Positions 23,521 to 31,786 of a stretch of DNA of 49,595 nucleotides are shown here, in pieces. The first letter of the stretch is position 1, and the number at the start of each line of letters is the position of its first letter. The stretch comes from a virus. The stretch lies in IMG/VR virus record IMGVR_UViG_3300005532_000245, positions 1 to 49,595 of that record, one strand, 5' to 3'. Made by a program: the position numbers and the translations under genes. The notes beneath the pieces are model-generated. The model did no database searches. It was not told the origin of the DNA and saw nothing but the letters and a program-made list of their open reading frames with translations.

Positions 23521-25083
23521 CTACTCATTGATCGGGCGCATAAATGCCGCCGCCGCCGTGACTTGCTGCTGTGGCGTCATTTTTGCCGGGCTAATCAGGC
23601 CCATTTCGGTCGCGCGGCGTACCACCGTCGCCCTGTCCATGTCCTGCTCTGGCGCTCCCTGCTGAGGGTCGGTCGCCAGTCGCTTATCAGGCGCACGCAA
23701 GGCAGGCCCGCCGGGCGCTGGCTGCTTTGCCATGCGGCTTACCGTCTCCTGAATGCTCGTGAGTATCTTCGCGAGGTCAGGAAGTTGTGCGAGCAGGGCA
23801 AGTTGCGCCTGTAGCGGGGCAAGCGCACGCTCTACCGCTCCCTCGTCCGTGTGCAGGGCTTCCAGCGTGGTGACTGTGCCATTGCCTCCGAGCGTTGCGG
23901 CCATATCCCCTGCAATGGCCTGATAGCGGCTGAGAGCAGGGGCTAAGCGGCGTTCCACGGCTGCGACAACGCGCTCTGCCATGTCTTCTGCATCGTCATC
24001 GGGGTCAAGTTCACTATCTACGCCGGGTAAGTCCACATCGCCGTCGTTATCGGGGTCAAGGGCGGCAAGCATGGCCGCGCACTCGTCACAGGGACAGGCG
24101 GCGGTCATCTGGCGGGCGCTCATGAGGGCGGAGTCACGGGCAGCGTGCATCTGATTCATGCGATCAGCGGAGACAGCAGCGCCTGCGCGGGAAACGTCTT
24201 CTTGCGCCTCGGCACGCTCAGCAACTTCAGCCAGCACATCCGTATATGAGCCGTCGGCGCGCACGACCTCGATATTGCAACCAGGGGAGCCGGGAACATC
24301 CACCAGCGAGATTTCGGCATAATCGAAATCGTAATACATCGGCACGGTTTGGCCGTCGCGCTGCACGAGCTTGACCTTGTAGCCGGGTTTGAGCTTCACG
24401 GAAAAGCCGGTGAGAATGCCCTGCTCGATTTTTGCGCACGTATCCGGCGCGCCTGCACGAGAGACGCCCGCCTCTAAGATGATGCGCTTGTTGTCATTGT
24501 CAGGAATCCAGGTGATGCGCCGCCCGACCGCCTTTTTGTCGTCATGCTGCTCTCTGACGTTGCCCGGCCAACGCGCCATCGCTCGCTTGGAACTTTCGTA
24601 GTCGAAAATCGTCCTGTAACTGTCAACTGCGTCACTCGTGCATTGCCCGCGCACAACCAGCAGGCCGTCTTTATCAGCAGCTCGGGTAATCGGGAAATAC
24701 ATCTGCACGTCGCGGTCTGTGGCGGGAAGCCCTGCATCTACGCCCATCGTTCGCTCTCCTTTATCCTCTCCATCGTCCTGCTCTCCGAAAGAGCGTTGGC
24801 GCGCCTCGATACGCTTGCCGATAATGGCCTGCTCTTGCGCCGAATACTGCTCTCGGTTGGAAGCATCACCCCAGCGAGAGGCGGCGTTATCGGCGTGGGC
24901 TTTGTCTTTCATGGGGTAGCGGTAGTTCACGGGGTCTGCAAAGTCGTCATCAGGGACATCCGCAAATTCCGAGGGTTTCGTGACGGCCCCACCCGCTTTT
25001 ATGGCAATGCCGTATTTCTTTGCGCGCGCCTCTTGCGCCTGCTTCTCCGCATCGGCGGCGGCGCGGCTCACTTGCTTGCCCAT
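23521..25083 (-). CDS. prohead serine protease fused to scaffold-like C-terminus
   Basis: Start ATG 25083 after GGGAAGAGG; a TTG/ATG-like extension to 25107 is less likely. About 520 aa. Residues ~115-285 form an XkdF/U35-type protease: REQHDD (His), GILTGFSVKL (Ser in a GxS setting) and YAEISLVDVPGSPG. The rest is acidic and coiled-coil-like (CPCDECAAMLAALDPDND; LAPLQAQLALLAQLPDLAK), as expected for a scaffold released on maturation. It sits just before the capsid gene and behind tandem late promoters. Confidence 0.8.
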   Translation of the reverse strand: MGKQVSRAAADAEKQAQEARAKKYGIAIKAGGAVTKPSEFADVPDDDFADPVNYRYPMKDKAHADNAASRWGDASNREQYSAQEQAIIGKRIEARQRSFGEQDDGEDKGERTMGVDAGLPATDRDVQMYFPITRAADKDGLLVVRGQCTSDAVDSYRTIFDYESSKRAMARWPGNVREQHDDKKAVGRRITWIPDNDNKRIILEAGVSRAGAPDTCAKIEQGILTGFSVKLKPGYKVKLVQRDGQTVPMYYDFDYAEISLVDVPGSPGCNIEVVRADGSYTDVLAEVAERAEAQEDVSRAGAAVSADRMNQMHAARDSALMSARQMTAACPCDECAAMLAALDPDNDGDVDLPGVDSELDPDDDAEDMAERVVAAVERRLAPALSRYQAIAGDMAATLGGNGTVTTLEALHTDEGAVERALAPLQAQLALLAQLPDLAKILTSIQETVSRMAKQPAPGGPALRAPDKRLATDPQQGAPEQDMDRATVVRRATEMGLISPAKMTPQQQVTAAAAFMRPINE

Positions 25084-25116
25084 CCTCCTCTTCCCTTCCA
25101 ACCTCAACCAATGAAA

Positions 25117-25148
25117 AGAGCCGATCTGACAAACTATCAGTCGGCTCT
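25117..25148 (-). promoter_or_regulatory. leader hairpin with U-run, protease-capsid operon
   Basis: Reverse strand AGAGCCGA (25148-25141) pairs with TCGGCTCT (25124-25117), with an inner CTG/CAG pairing, and is followed by TTTTC. It lies between the two late promoters and the first gene, so it behaves like a leader terminator or attenuator. Confidence 0.6.
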
Positions 25149-25160
25149 AAAGGCTCTTTC

Positions 25161-25174
25161 CAACAGTATAGCAA
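25161..25174 (-). promoter_or_regulatory. late-type promoter 1, protease-capsid operon
   Basis: Reverse strand TTGCTATACTGTTG, extended -10 with the conserved downstream GTTG. About 80 bases upstream of the protease ATG. Confidence 0.75.
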
Positions 25175-25257
25175 ATAAGAGGAAATGGCTGGCTTTCCTG
25201 GACAATAGAAGTGGCGTGTGGATGTGGTAGTTCGGTAAACAAAGCGCCAGCCACCTG

Positions 25258-25271
25258 TCAACAGTATAGCA
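25258..25271 (-). promoter_or_regulatory. late-type promoter 2, protease-capsid operon
   Basis: Reverse strand TGCTATACTGTTGA, 97 bases upstream of the first copy, immediately after the terminator of the preceding operon. Two promoters in tandem fit the need for large amounts of capsid and scaffold. Confidence 0.75.
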
Positions 25272-25275
25272 GTCA

Positions 25276-25315
25276 CAAAAATACCGCTAACTGCCGTGCT
25301 ACCAGTTGGCGGTAT
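25276..25315 (-). terminator. intrinsic terminator of the portal operon
   Basis: On the reverse strand a 13-bp stem (25315-25303 with 25293-25281, one G-T pair) with a 9-base loop is followed by a run of T (25281-25277). It ends the operon that runs from the portal to the 131-aa gene, just before the tandem late promoters. A TGGATATATCCA palindrome lies a little upstream at about 25337-25348. Confidence 0.85.
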
Positions 25316-25361
25316 CGTGTAGGGTTCCGTAACTCAATGGATATATCCAGTAACCACGCCC

Positions 25362-25757
25362 TCATGCGCTCTCGTCTGGTTCGCGCTCAACGGCTACCCC
25401 GTAGCGCAGGCCCTCGATGACGTGCCAGGGGATGCAGTGCGATTTCTGGCAAGCTTTACACCATAAAAAGATGCCTCGACTGCTGACTCTGGCGAGCCGC
25501 TTGCCTGATTTCAGGCAGTTGAGGTCACGCGCTGGCGTGTTGCGGTTCTGTACTACCTCTTGTGGGTAGAGCGTGCCTGAGTACAGGACACCCTCATGCT
25601 CTACCTCAACCGCAAGCGTGGGCGGGCTATCAGCATGGGCAACGACGCCATGTTGCCCATCGATACGGTGCGAGCGCGCAGCGGGGGCATATTTGCCGGG
25701 GTCGGTCTCGCCTTTGATGAGATGGGCTATATCAGGTAGTAGTCGTTTCTCGTTCAT
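25362..25757 (-). CDS. hypothetical zinc-binding protein, 131 aa
   Basis: Start ATG 25757 follows GGAAGGTAG; the longer frame to 25784 overlaps its neighbour. C-terminal half has LNCLKSGK...LWCKACQKSHCIPW, a four-cysteine arrangement like a zinc ribbon. It resembles Com-type translation regulators only in shape. Last gene of the portal operon. Function unknown. Confidence 0.65.
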   Translation of the reverse strand: MNEKRLLPDIAHLIKGETDPGKYAPAARSHRIDGQHGVVAHADSPPTLAVEVEHEGVLYSGTLYPQEVVQNRNTPARDLNCLKSGKRLARVSSRGIFLWCKACQKSHCIPWHVIEGLRYGVAVEREPDESA

Positions 25758-25762
25758 GTGTT

Positions 25763-26017
25763 CTACCTTCCTATCCAGTGCCACGTCCTCGGTTGTGGCG
25801 TTCCGTTCATGGAGTGCTTCCTGTCGAGTGGCACATTGAGTTCTTGACGCGGCGGCCTGCCCACTTCAAACACCTGTAAATCGGCATTGTCACCATGCAG
25901 ACCGATAATGAGGGCGGCAAGCGTGTTCAGGCCAGCATCGACAAAATAGACCACTTCACCGACGCGAATCATGTTCGGAGCAGGAACCGATATGCCGTAG
26001 AAGCCGTGTTCACTCAT
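25763..26017 (-). CDS. hypothetical protein, 84 aa
   Basis: AGAGGCAAGCAA precedes ATG 26017. Beta-rich N-terminal part (GFYGISVPAPNMIRVGEVVYFVD) and a basic C-terminus (PPRQELNVPLDRKHS). The start overlaps the stop of the preceding gene (ATGA). The small SH3-like look is common in phage proteins of this position; no assignment. Confidence 0.6.
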   Translation of the reverse strand: MSEHGFYGISVPAPNMIRVGEVVYFVDAGLNTLAALIIGLHGDNADLQVFEVGRPPRQELNVPLDRKHSMNGTPQPRTWHWIGR

Positions 26018-26304
26018 TTGCTTGCCTCTTCCACGAGTGTCAGAAACGTCGCCTCGTCCATCGTGACGACGTGGGCGGCAATATCTCCATTCAGATAGCG
26101 CGTCTCTTCTTCCATCTTGCAGATGGCAACGAGCGGGTTGAGTCCGTGAACATTCTCCACAACTCGTTTCTGGATTGCGTCCGCTTCTTCATAGGAGAGT
26201 CGTCGCTCGATACGCCAGCATTCCAGCAGTTGCAGGAACATAAACGCCTCTTCCTGCGTCATGCTCGTATGCAAGGCCAACTCTATTGCTTCCTCTGCAA
26301 TCAT
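26014..26304 (-). CDS. hypothetical helical protein, 96 aa
   Basis: Start ATG 26304 (MIAEEAIELALH) after GAGAGGAGACG; the longer frame to 26331 duplicates the end of the tiny membrane gene. Acidic, helical, with MTQEEAFMFLQLLECWRIERRLSYEEAD. Both ends overlap neighbours by four bases. Function unknown. Confidence 0.6.
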   Translation of the reverse strand: MIAEEAIELALHTSMTQEEAFMFLQLLECWRIERRLSYEEADAIQKRVVENVHGLNPLVAICKMEEETRYLNGDIAAHVVTMDEATFLTLVEEASK

Positions 26305-26405
26305 CGTCTCCTCTCCTCTTCCATGGCCCATTCCAGCACCACCATTGCCAGCCCTGTGAGCAGTGGGACGAGGGTAAGGGTGAGCAGGAAAAGCAAGGTG
26401 GTCAT
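26301..26405 (-). CDS. tiny membrane protein, 34 aa
   Basis: ATG at 26405 overlaps the minor head protein stop (ATGA) and its TGA overlaps the next ATG. The product MTTLLFLLTLTLVPLLTGLA... is one membrane span with a charged EEERRR end. The chain of ATGA overlaps argues that it is translated. Role unknown. Confidence 0.5.
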   Translation of the reverse strand: MTTLLFLLTLTLVPLLTGLAMVVLEWAMEEERRR

Positions 26406-27094
26406 GATGTCACCATCTGGAGTTCGTGCTGGCAATTCGGATGAGCGGGAAAATCGGGAATGCTCGCCACTTCAGCAAGGCTGTAGGAATTGCCCGCGTA
26501 GTCTTTGCAAAAATCGCTACTGCTTTCTGATGGGACAACTTCCACCCGTATCCGTTCCAGATTGCTAGCCGTATCCTCATCAATGAGATCACCTACGTCC
26601 TCGTCTTCCTCGTCCGCTTCGCTCTCAGCAAGCACATCCTCGACAAATGCCCTGGTGCCGTCGTTTGCGCCCTTGCCCCATGTGGCGTTGGTGATTTGCG
26701 GGGCTTTCCAGGTGATGAATGCTTTCACGCCGCCACGTATGCCGTTTGCCAGCGCAATGGCGTTGATCGCCCCGCCTACGAGCGAATCGGCAAAAGCCCG
26801 TTCCTGTTCCGTCGAGGTGGCTATTTGCTCCTCAATAATGCTGCGCACGCGCTCCTCATAGGTACCCGCAATGCCCTCGACTTGCTCTTTTGCCCATTGC
26901 GTTGCCGCTTTCGCGTCCTGCTCTGAGGGCGTCCACGGCTTGTACAATCGTACAAGGTGTTGCGTCGTGGCTACCGCTTTCTGATACGCCTGCGCGCGGC
27001 TTTGCAGGTACGCCTCTGCGAGTAAGCGGGTGAGACGCTGCTTATCGTCGGGCGTGAAGGCGTAGGCAGCTACGAGAGCATCGAGACGAGACAT
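26402..27094 (-). CDS. minor head (capsid morphogenesis, gpF-like) protein
   Basis: Start 27094 overlaps the stop of the preceding gene (TAATG); upstream in-frame extension is unlikely. 230 aa. The C-terminal end carries FCKDYAGNSYSLAEV...PAHPNCQHEL, the classic Mu gpF / SPP1 gp7-like ending (C..C..G..y......P.HPnC.c), here with Gln-His in place of the last basic-Cys pair. Helical N-terminal half. It normally sits next to the portal and enters the head, as the position here also indicates. Confidence 0.8.
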   Translation of the reverse strand: MSRLDALVAAYAFTPDDKQRLTRLLAEAYLQSRAQAYQKAVATTQHLVRLYKPWTPSEQDAKAATQWAKEQVEGIAGTYEERVRSIIEEQIATSTEQERAFADSLVGGAINAIALANGIRGGVKAFITWKAPQITNATWGKGANDGTRAFVEDVLAESEADEEDEDVGDLIDEDTASNLERIRVEVVPSESSSDFCKDYAGNSYSLAEVASIPDFPAHPNCQHELQMVTS

Positions 27095-27282
27095 TATTTC
27101 TTGCCTATCTCGATACATGCCCCTAGAATGCCGATAAGCAGGACGATCAGGCCAATGATGTAGAATATCCATGCAACCGCAAGCGGGACGGGCGCAACTT
27201 TCGGAAAGCCAATCAACACAAGTCCGCAAAAGAGCAGTCCCATTGCTACCCCGAAGTTAGACAGGTCGTTGTGCTGTTTCAT
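27094..27282 (-). CDS. two-span membrane protein, 62 aa
   Basis: Two hydrophobic segments, GVAMGLLFCGLVLIGF and LAVAWIFYIIGLIVLLIGIL, separated by a short PKVAPVP turn; cytosolic basic end IEIGKK. Overlaps the portal stop (ATGA) and the minor head start. Unusual among head genes; role unknown, perhaps lysis or superinfection related. Confidence 0.65.
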   Translation of the reverse strand: MKQHNDLSNFGVAMGLLFCGLVLIGFPKVAPVPLAVAWIFYIIGLIVLLIGILGACIEIGKK

Positions 27283-29561
27283 GCAGAGTCATCCTCTCTC
27301 AGTTTCTGCTCACCCCGTCGCGCTACCTGCTCAAAAAGATCAGCGATACGTTGTGCCAACTCTTCACGGCTGGCAAAAGCCGCGTCTGCTGATCTGGCAA
27401 CACGCTCTTGCTGTAGTCCTATCGGGAAATCATAGTGCTGATTGCCGATAGCGAGTGTCAGCACATCAAAGACGAGCGGAAGCGCAGGTACATTATCAAT
27501 CGGCATGGGCGCGTCCTCTGGGATGTAGGCAAGGGTGATATGCGGCTGGTAGTCGAAGTCATTAGCCACGCCGTAGCCCGCCTGCTCCAACACGCTGACA
27601 AGTTCTCGTCGCCAGTCCTGAAGTCCGGGGCAATTGACGAGGGCAATCACCGGAGAGAGGCCATCAGAACTCTCAGATGCTGCGAACCGCCCGAACCCGC
27701 CTGTTTGCCCTTCCAGGGGATGCATCCGTTTTGCGAACAGGTCAAGTATCTGCACAATCATCTCTGGCGACTCAGCAGGGTTGCGCGTGCCTATCGGCTC
27801 ATCCGTGCTTCCCAGATAGGCCAGCGTGCAGTGCATCTCGCTGACAGGAAGTCCATCAGGCAAGGCTAACTGCTCTGCAACTTCAGGTTTGAGCATGAAT
27901 GCAATCATCATACCTGTCTCTGCATAAGTAGCAGCAACGCGCTCAGCACGCGCTACCCGTTCCTGTGTATCGCCCTGCCCCTCGTCGCCTGACTCATCCC
28001 CTGATTGCGCGCTCTCCGATTGTCCCTGCTCTGCCCCTGCTGTGTCGTCTGATTGCCCCTCGGATGTCTCTTCCGTGTCCGGTGTGCTATCCGGCGCATT
28101 CCCCTCTTCTGGCTTTGCGGGCTTCGCAGGTTGAGGCGGCGCGAGCAGGTTGTGCATCTGGGCAAGTTGCACTTCCTTGTTGGCAAGGTTGGCAATGACG
28201 AACGGGCCGGATTGCGTCATCACGAAGGCCGGGACCTCCACCTGCGTCGGCAGTTGCAACGCTTTGGCCGCGTCTGAGGGCGACTCAATGCCAGAGGTGA
28301 CGAGCGAGACGTGCGCAGCAGAGAGCGCGTTGAAATCTTGCGCCTCTTCATAGCCGCAAAACTCGAAGATGAAGCGCGGGTCGCCAATCACGTTCTTGAG
28401 GATGTGGGTGAAGAGGCGGCTAAACGTCTTTGCGGTGGGACGCACGGTGCGCCGAAACATCACGCCGCGCTGACTCTCGCCGGTTGAGCGATTCACGTCA
28501 TCGGTAAACGACAGATCAGCCATCGTCGTCCCGAAACTTCCGCAGGCCATGTTGAGCAGGAACTGATCGAAGTCAGTGAGGATGGGGTCCTCGTCAAACT
28601 TGGTGAATTTGGTGCCGGGAAGTCCCACGCGGGCCTGAGCGCGCTGGGCGTCATTGCCTGCGTACATGGCATTCCACATTTGCCGGTACGCCTCCAGGTC
28701 TGAGGGCGTCCAGCCCACGATATCACCGGGCACCTCGATAAAGCCTGCGGGCATGTTGCCATACGTGAAGCGGGCCATGTCACGCGCCTGCTTGCGGATG
28801 GCCATATTGACGCGCATGATGAAGTTCTCGACGCGCGAGAAGCCGTAGAGGCTATTAGAGCGGTGCGTCTCGCGCATGTAGATCATCTCATCGGCGGTGT
28901 ACTCGCCTGCGGGCGCGCCGTAGAGGTACTGCTCATAGGCGGGCCAGGGGGGTGAGGGGCGCTGGCCTCTGGCATCGACAAGCGGCTTGATCGTCGCGCC
29001 GTCCACCAGTTCCAGCGCGTAGAAATCCCCGTCGTTGGTTTTGTGAATGTACCAGGCGACGGCATCGATCTCCAACCGGTCACGCAGCGCGGCCTGACAG
29101 AGATCGAGAATATCGGTCACGCCGTCCGGCTTCTCGAACATAGCCTCGTACTTGAGGATATCATCAAGGTAGTCATCCTCGCTCTGCCCTTCCTTCAGCA
29201 GGTGCGGGCCTGGTACCACACGCGGCTCCAACCCCCGCCACACATCGTACCATGCTTGCTCACAGAGTTGGATAGCATCGTAGGAGACGGCGAGATCGCG
29301 CAGTTCGTCAAAGCTGGTGCGCTCGCCGATGCGCGGCTGCTGGTAGATGTTGATACCCGGCGTGTAGGGAAACAGACGCGGCGTCGGGCCAAAGAGCGGC
29401 GTCGGTAGCAGAGGAATGCCAGGGTTGAAGGCTTGATTGGCCGTGAAGGGGCTTTGCTGGATGCTATTGTTTTGCTGAACGGATGTCGCCTGCTGTTTGG
29501 TTGCGACATTTGGGCGTCGGTTTGTGTTGCCGCGCCCGCGTCCTCTGTTGCGTTTGCCCAT
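27279..29561 (-). CDS. portal protein fused to a 2H phosphoesterase domain
   Basis: ATG 29561 after GAGGGGAC. About 760 aa. Residues ~60-480 match siphovirus portal proteins (ELRDLAVSYDAIQLCEQAWYD; DEMIYMRETHRSNSLYGFSR; SFGTTMADLSF). A Glu/Asp/Ser/Gly-rich linker follows, then a domain with two H-x-T motifs, HCTLAYLG near 575 and PHITLAYI near 675, the signature of the 2H (2'-5' RNA ligase / cyclic phosphodiesterase) superfamily. The portal forms the dodecameric DNA gate. The fused 2H domain could hydrolyse 2'-5' or cyclic nucleotide bonds. Confidence 0.85.
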   Translation of the reverse strand: MGKRNRGRGRGNTNRRPNVATKQQATSVQQNNSIQQSPFTANQAFNPGIPLLPTPLFGPTPRLFPYTPGINIYQQPRIGERTSFDELRDLAVSYDAIQLCEQAWYDVWRGLEPRVVPGPHLLKEGQSEDDYLDDILKYEAMFEKPDGVTDILDLCQAALRDRLEIDAVAWYIHKTNDGDFYALELVDGATIKPLVDARGQRPSPPWPAYEQYLYGAPAGEYTADEMIYMRETHRSNSLYGFSRVENFIMRVNMAIRKQARDMARFTYGNMPAGFIEVPGDIVGWTPSDLEAYRQMWNAMYAGNDAQRAQARVGLPGTKFTKFDEDPILTDFDQFLLNMACGSFGTTMADLSFTDDVNRSTGESQRGVMFRRTVRPTAKTFSRLFTHILKNVIGDPRFIFEFCGYEEAQDFNALSAAHVSLVTSGIESPSDAAKALQLPTQVEVPAFVMTQSGPFVIANLANKEVQLAQMHNLLAPPQPAKPAKPEEGNAPDSTPDTEETSEGQSDDTAGAEQGQSESAQSGDESGDEGQGDTQERVARAERVAATYAETGMMIAFMLKPEVAEQLALPDGLPVSEMHCTLAYLGSTDEPIGTRNPAESPEMIVQILDLFAKRMHPLEGQTGGFGRFAASESSDGLSPVIALVNCPGLQDWRRELVSVLEQAGYGVANDFDYQPHITLAYIPEDAPMPIDNVPALPLVFDVLTLAIGNQHYDFPIGLQQERVARSADAAFASREELAQRIADLFEQVARRGEQKLREDDSA

Positions 29562-29590
29562 GTCCCCTCTCGTCCCTTCCCACCTGTCTC

Positions 29591-29605
29591 TCAACAGTAT
29601 AGCAA
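29591..29605 (-). promoter_or_regulatory. late-type promoter, portal operon
   Basis: Reverse strand TTGCTATACTGTTGA, ending about 30 bases before the portal ATG, closely matching the lysin promoter in spacing. Confidence 0.75.
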
Positions 29606-29670
29606 GGGGTGCATAATAGAGAGGTAGGTGTTGACATAGCCCCATGCGCAGGTGGGTGAAAACGGCGCAA

Positions 29671-29700
29671 GCCTCTCAAGGTGTAGGAGAGGCATTTTTA
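29671..29700. terminator. hairpin after the large terminase gene
   Basis: GCCTCTC (29671-29677) pairs with GAGAGGC (29687-29693), followed on the forward strand by ATTTTTA. The U-run orientation suits forward transcription; in the leftward direction it is only a hairpin directly after the terminase stop. Confidence 0.45.
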
Positions 29701-31059
29701 TGCCGCCTGATTGCCCTGCTGCAACTGACTATATTCGCGCATAAAGTCAAGATAGGACGCTGCCGATTGACGCGGGGAAGCGGCGGCAAAGTAGGCCAGG
29801 GCCAGACTAATCACGGCGTCATCGTGCGCGCCTTTGGGGGCTGAGTAGGTGAGTTGACGGCCCGGTGTCAACTGGTATTCAAAGATACGCAGTTCGTTCA
29901 GCAGCACAGGAATGTCAGGAAACGAGAGATCACGGTTCTGAATACCGAGTTGCAACTTTTCGATGAGTGCCTTTTTGCTGGCATGGGTGAACAGGTAGCC
30001 CTCTGCCGTGAAACCACGCTTCCTCTTCAACGCCTCAAGGAGCGGATCACCGACGCCGGTCATATCCATCAGCACAAAGGCATGGAACTGGACGGCAAGC
30101 TTAGAGAGCATCTCGAGTTGCACAGTGTAGTCGATCTGGTTGGAGCGATACCAGCGCCTGACCACACGGCGCGCCGTCGCGTCCATGAGCGTGATGACGC
30201 TGAAATCTTTGTACTTGGCCGGGTCAAAGCCGATAACGTATTGATGGCCCGCCTCTGGCTGGTAGTTCTCATCCAATACACCACTGATGCAGGCATCAAC
30301 CCCTTTGAAGACGCCGGCGCCGTGTTCCAGAAACTCTGCCTCATATTCCTGCTGGTAGGCGTCCTCCGGCAGTTCCTGCTTTGCCGCCTCAATCGCTGAG
30401 CGCAGGATATACGGGTTGTCAGACGTGCGGGCATGAAAGCTTGCCCACTCTGGATATGCCGGGTCATCGCCTCGGATGAAAAGCTGGTAGAAGAGGTTAC
30501 GGCCTTTGGGGGTACCAATGATGAGGGCGCGGCCATTGGTGTCAGTGAGGGCGGCATAAATTGCATCCGTCCAGACTTTCGGGTCGTGCAGCGCGTCGCC
30601 CGCCTCGTCCACGACAAAGAAATGGTAGCCCTCGCCACGTATCGAATCAGCGTTATCGGCGCTGAAGAACTGGATGATGGAGCCGTTGGCAAACTCAAGG
30701 CGTAAGTCGCTGTCGCTCTTGCGCACGATGACGCCCTGCGATTTTGCAAAGGCGCGCCGGATGAAGCGATAGGCAATCTTGCTCTGGCGAAACCAGGGCG
30801 CAACCCAGCCACAGTTGCTGTTCGGGTGATCTAACGCGAACTTGACGATCTCATTGCAAGCCATGAGCGTCTTGCCGTAGCGACGCCCACAGGCCACGAC
30901 GCGAAAACGCTTCTTACTCTTGTGGATTTTCCACTGGCCGCGATGAGGCTGATAGAGAGTGATCTTGCCTTTACGGACAGGCGGGGGTTGCTTCTTGCCG
31001 ACGAATGGGGGAAGCGCGGCAAAGAGGAGAAGAAACCAGAGGGCGAGAGGCGCAAACAT
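29698..31059 (-). CDS. terL: terminase large subunit
   Basis: 453 aa. ATPase Walker A CGRRYGKT near residue 57-64, Walker B FFVVDEAG near 150, coupling motif GTPKGRN near 180; nuclease acidic residues in IGFDPAKYKDFSV, MDMTGVGD and HDDAVISLALA. It cuts and pumps DNA into the prohead. The start overlaps the small-subunit stop (TAATG). Odd feature: residues 2-20 (FAPLALWFLLLFAALPPFV) form a hydrophobic, membrane-like stretch not expected in TerL. Confidence 0.92.
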   Translation of the reverse strand: MFAPLALWFLLLFAALPPFVGKKQPPPVRKGKITLYQPHRGQWKIHKSKKRFRVVACGRRYGKTLMACNEIVKFALDHPNSNCGWVAPWFRQSKIAYRFIRRAFAKSQGVIVRKSDSDLRLEFANGSIIQFFSADNADSIRGEGYHFFVVDEAGDALHDPKVWTDAIYAALTDTNGRALIIGTPKGRNLFYQLFIRGDDPAYPEWASFHARTSDNPYILRSAIEAAKQELPEDAYQQEYEAEFLEHGAGVFKGVDACISGVLDENYQPEAGHQYVIGFDPAKYKDFSVITLMDATARRVVRRWYRSNQIDYTVQLEMLSKLAVQFHAFVLMDMTGVGDPLLEALKRKRGFTAEGYLFTHASKKALIEKLQLGIQNRDLSFPDIPVLLNELRIFEYQLTPGRQLTYSAPKGAHDDAVISLALAYFAAASPRQSAASYLDFMREYSQLQQGNQAA

Positions 31060-31634
31060 TAGCCCTCTTCCTCGTCGCCCTTATCCGGTAGCATGCCGCC
31101 GCCCCATTCAGTGACGAACTCGATAGGGCCACCATCTTTGCCGGTGTGTTCGTTGGAGACGCGCTCTTTGTACTTTTCTGGCATATTGGCCTTCAGGAGC
31201 GTGATGAGGACTGACGGCGCATACTTGCGCTCTATGATCGGCTCTGTTCGGGTGAAGATAACGCGCCCGTCTTTGTCGAGTTTCGGATTGCCATGCTCAT
31301 CAAGTACCGGCTTCTCTTTATAGACAATATGCCCCTGACTCACCACGTAGGAAGGAATGCCCTCAACCGCTTGTGAGTAGGCGGCGTATTCGAGGGTATC
31401 GTTACGATCTTCCTCAGCATCAGGCAGTTGCGCGGCAAACTCAGGGTCGTTATCACGCCAGTTCTTGAAGGTTTGGCGCGAAATACCCGCCGCTTTACAG
31501 GCCACCTTGACGACGCCGTGCTTGCCTAACGCCCTCAGAAACGTCACTTGCTTCTTTTTGCGTTGCTCAGGCGTAAGGGGCTTATATTTGGCATTAAGGG
31601 CGTCAATCTTGTCAATGTCCTGCTCGTCCGCCAC
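31059..31634 (-). CDS. terS: terminase small subunit
   Basis: GTG start after GAGGTGAGCGC. 191 aa with an N-terminal helix-turn-helix ([21 protein letters not shown]), the DNA-recognition domain of small terminases, an oligomerisation helix with [10 protein letters not shown], and a C-terminal [17 protein letters not shown] segment found in phage TerS. It selects packaging sites and is coupled to terL. A late-type promoter lies 150 bases upstream. Confidence 0.85.
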   Translation of the reverse strand: MADEQDIDKIDALNAKYKPLTPEQRKKKQVTFLRALGKHGVVKVACKAAGISRQTFKNWRDNDPEFAAQLPDAEEDRNDTLEYAAYSQAVEGIPSYVVSQGHIVYKEKPVLDEHGNPKLDKDGRVIFTRTEPIIERKYAPSVLITLLKANMPEKYKERVSNEHTGKDGGPIEFVTEWGGGMLPDKGDEEEG

Positions 31635-31660
31635 GCGCTCACCTCACCTCATGCTCATCC

Positions 31661-31714
31661 CGCGACAAACAAAAAGCAGCACAGGACTTGCCCATGCCAC
31701 TTCTGCTTGTCGCG
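31661..31714 (-). promoter_or_regulatory. long leader hairpin of the terminase operon
   Basis: Reverse strand CGCGACAA (31714-31707) pairs with TTGTCGCG (31668-31661); inside, GCAG/CTGC adds four pairs and the second arm contains a TTTTTGT bulge. GCAG...CTGC plus TTTTTG could alternatively act as a terminator, so the leader could switch between two folds. Confidence 0.5.
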
Positions 31715-31786
31715 TTCGCACCGACGCCCTCGCCTCTCACTCCGCCTCAACCCTTGCCACCTCACCACAGACGAGCCGTGGTGCTA

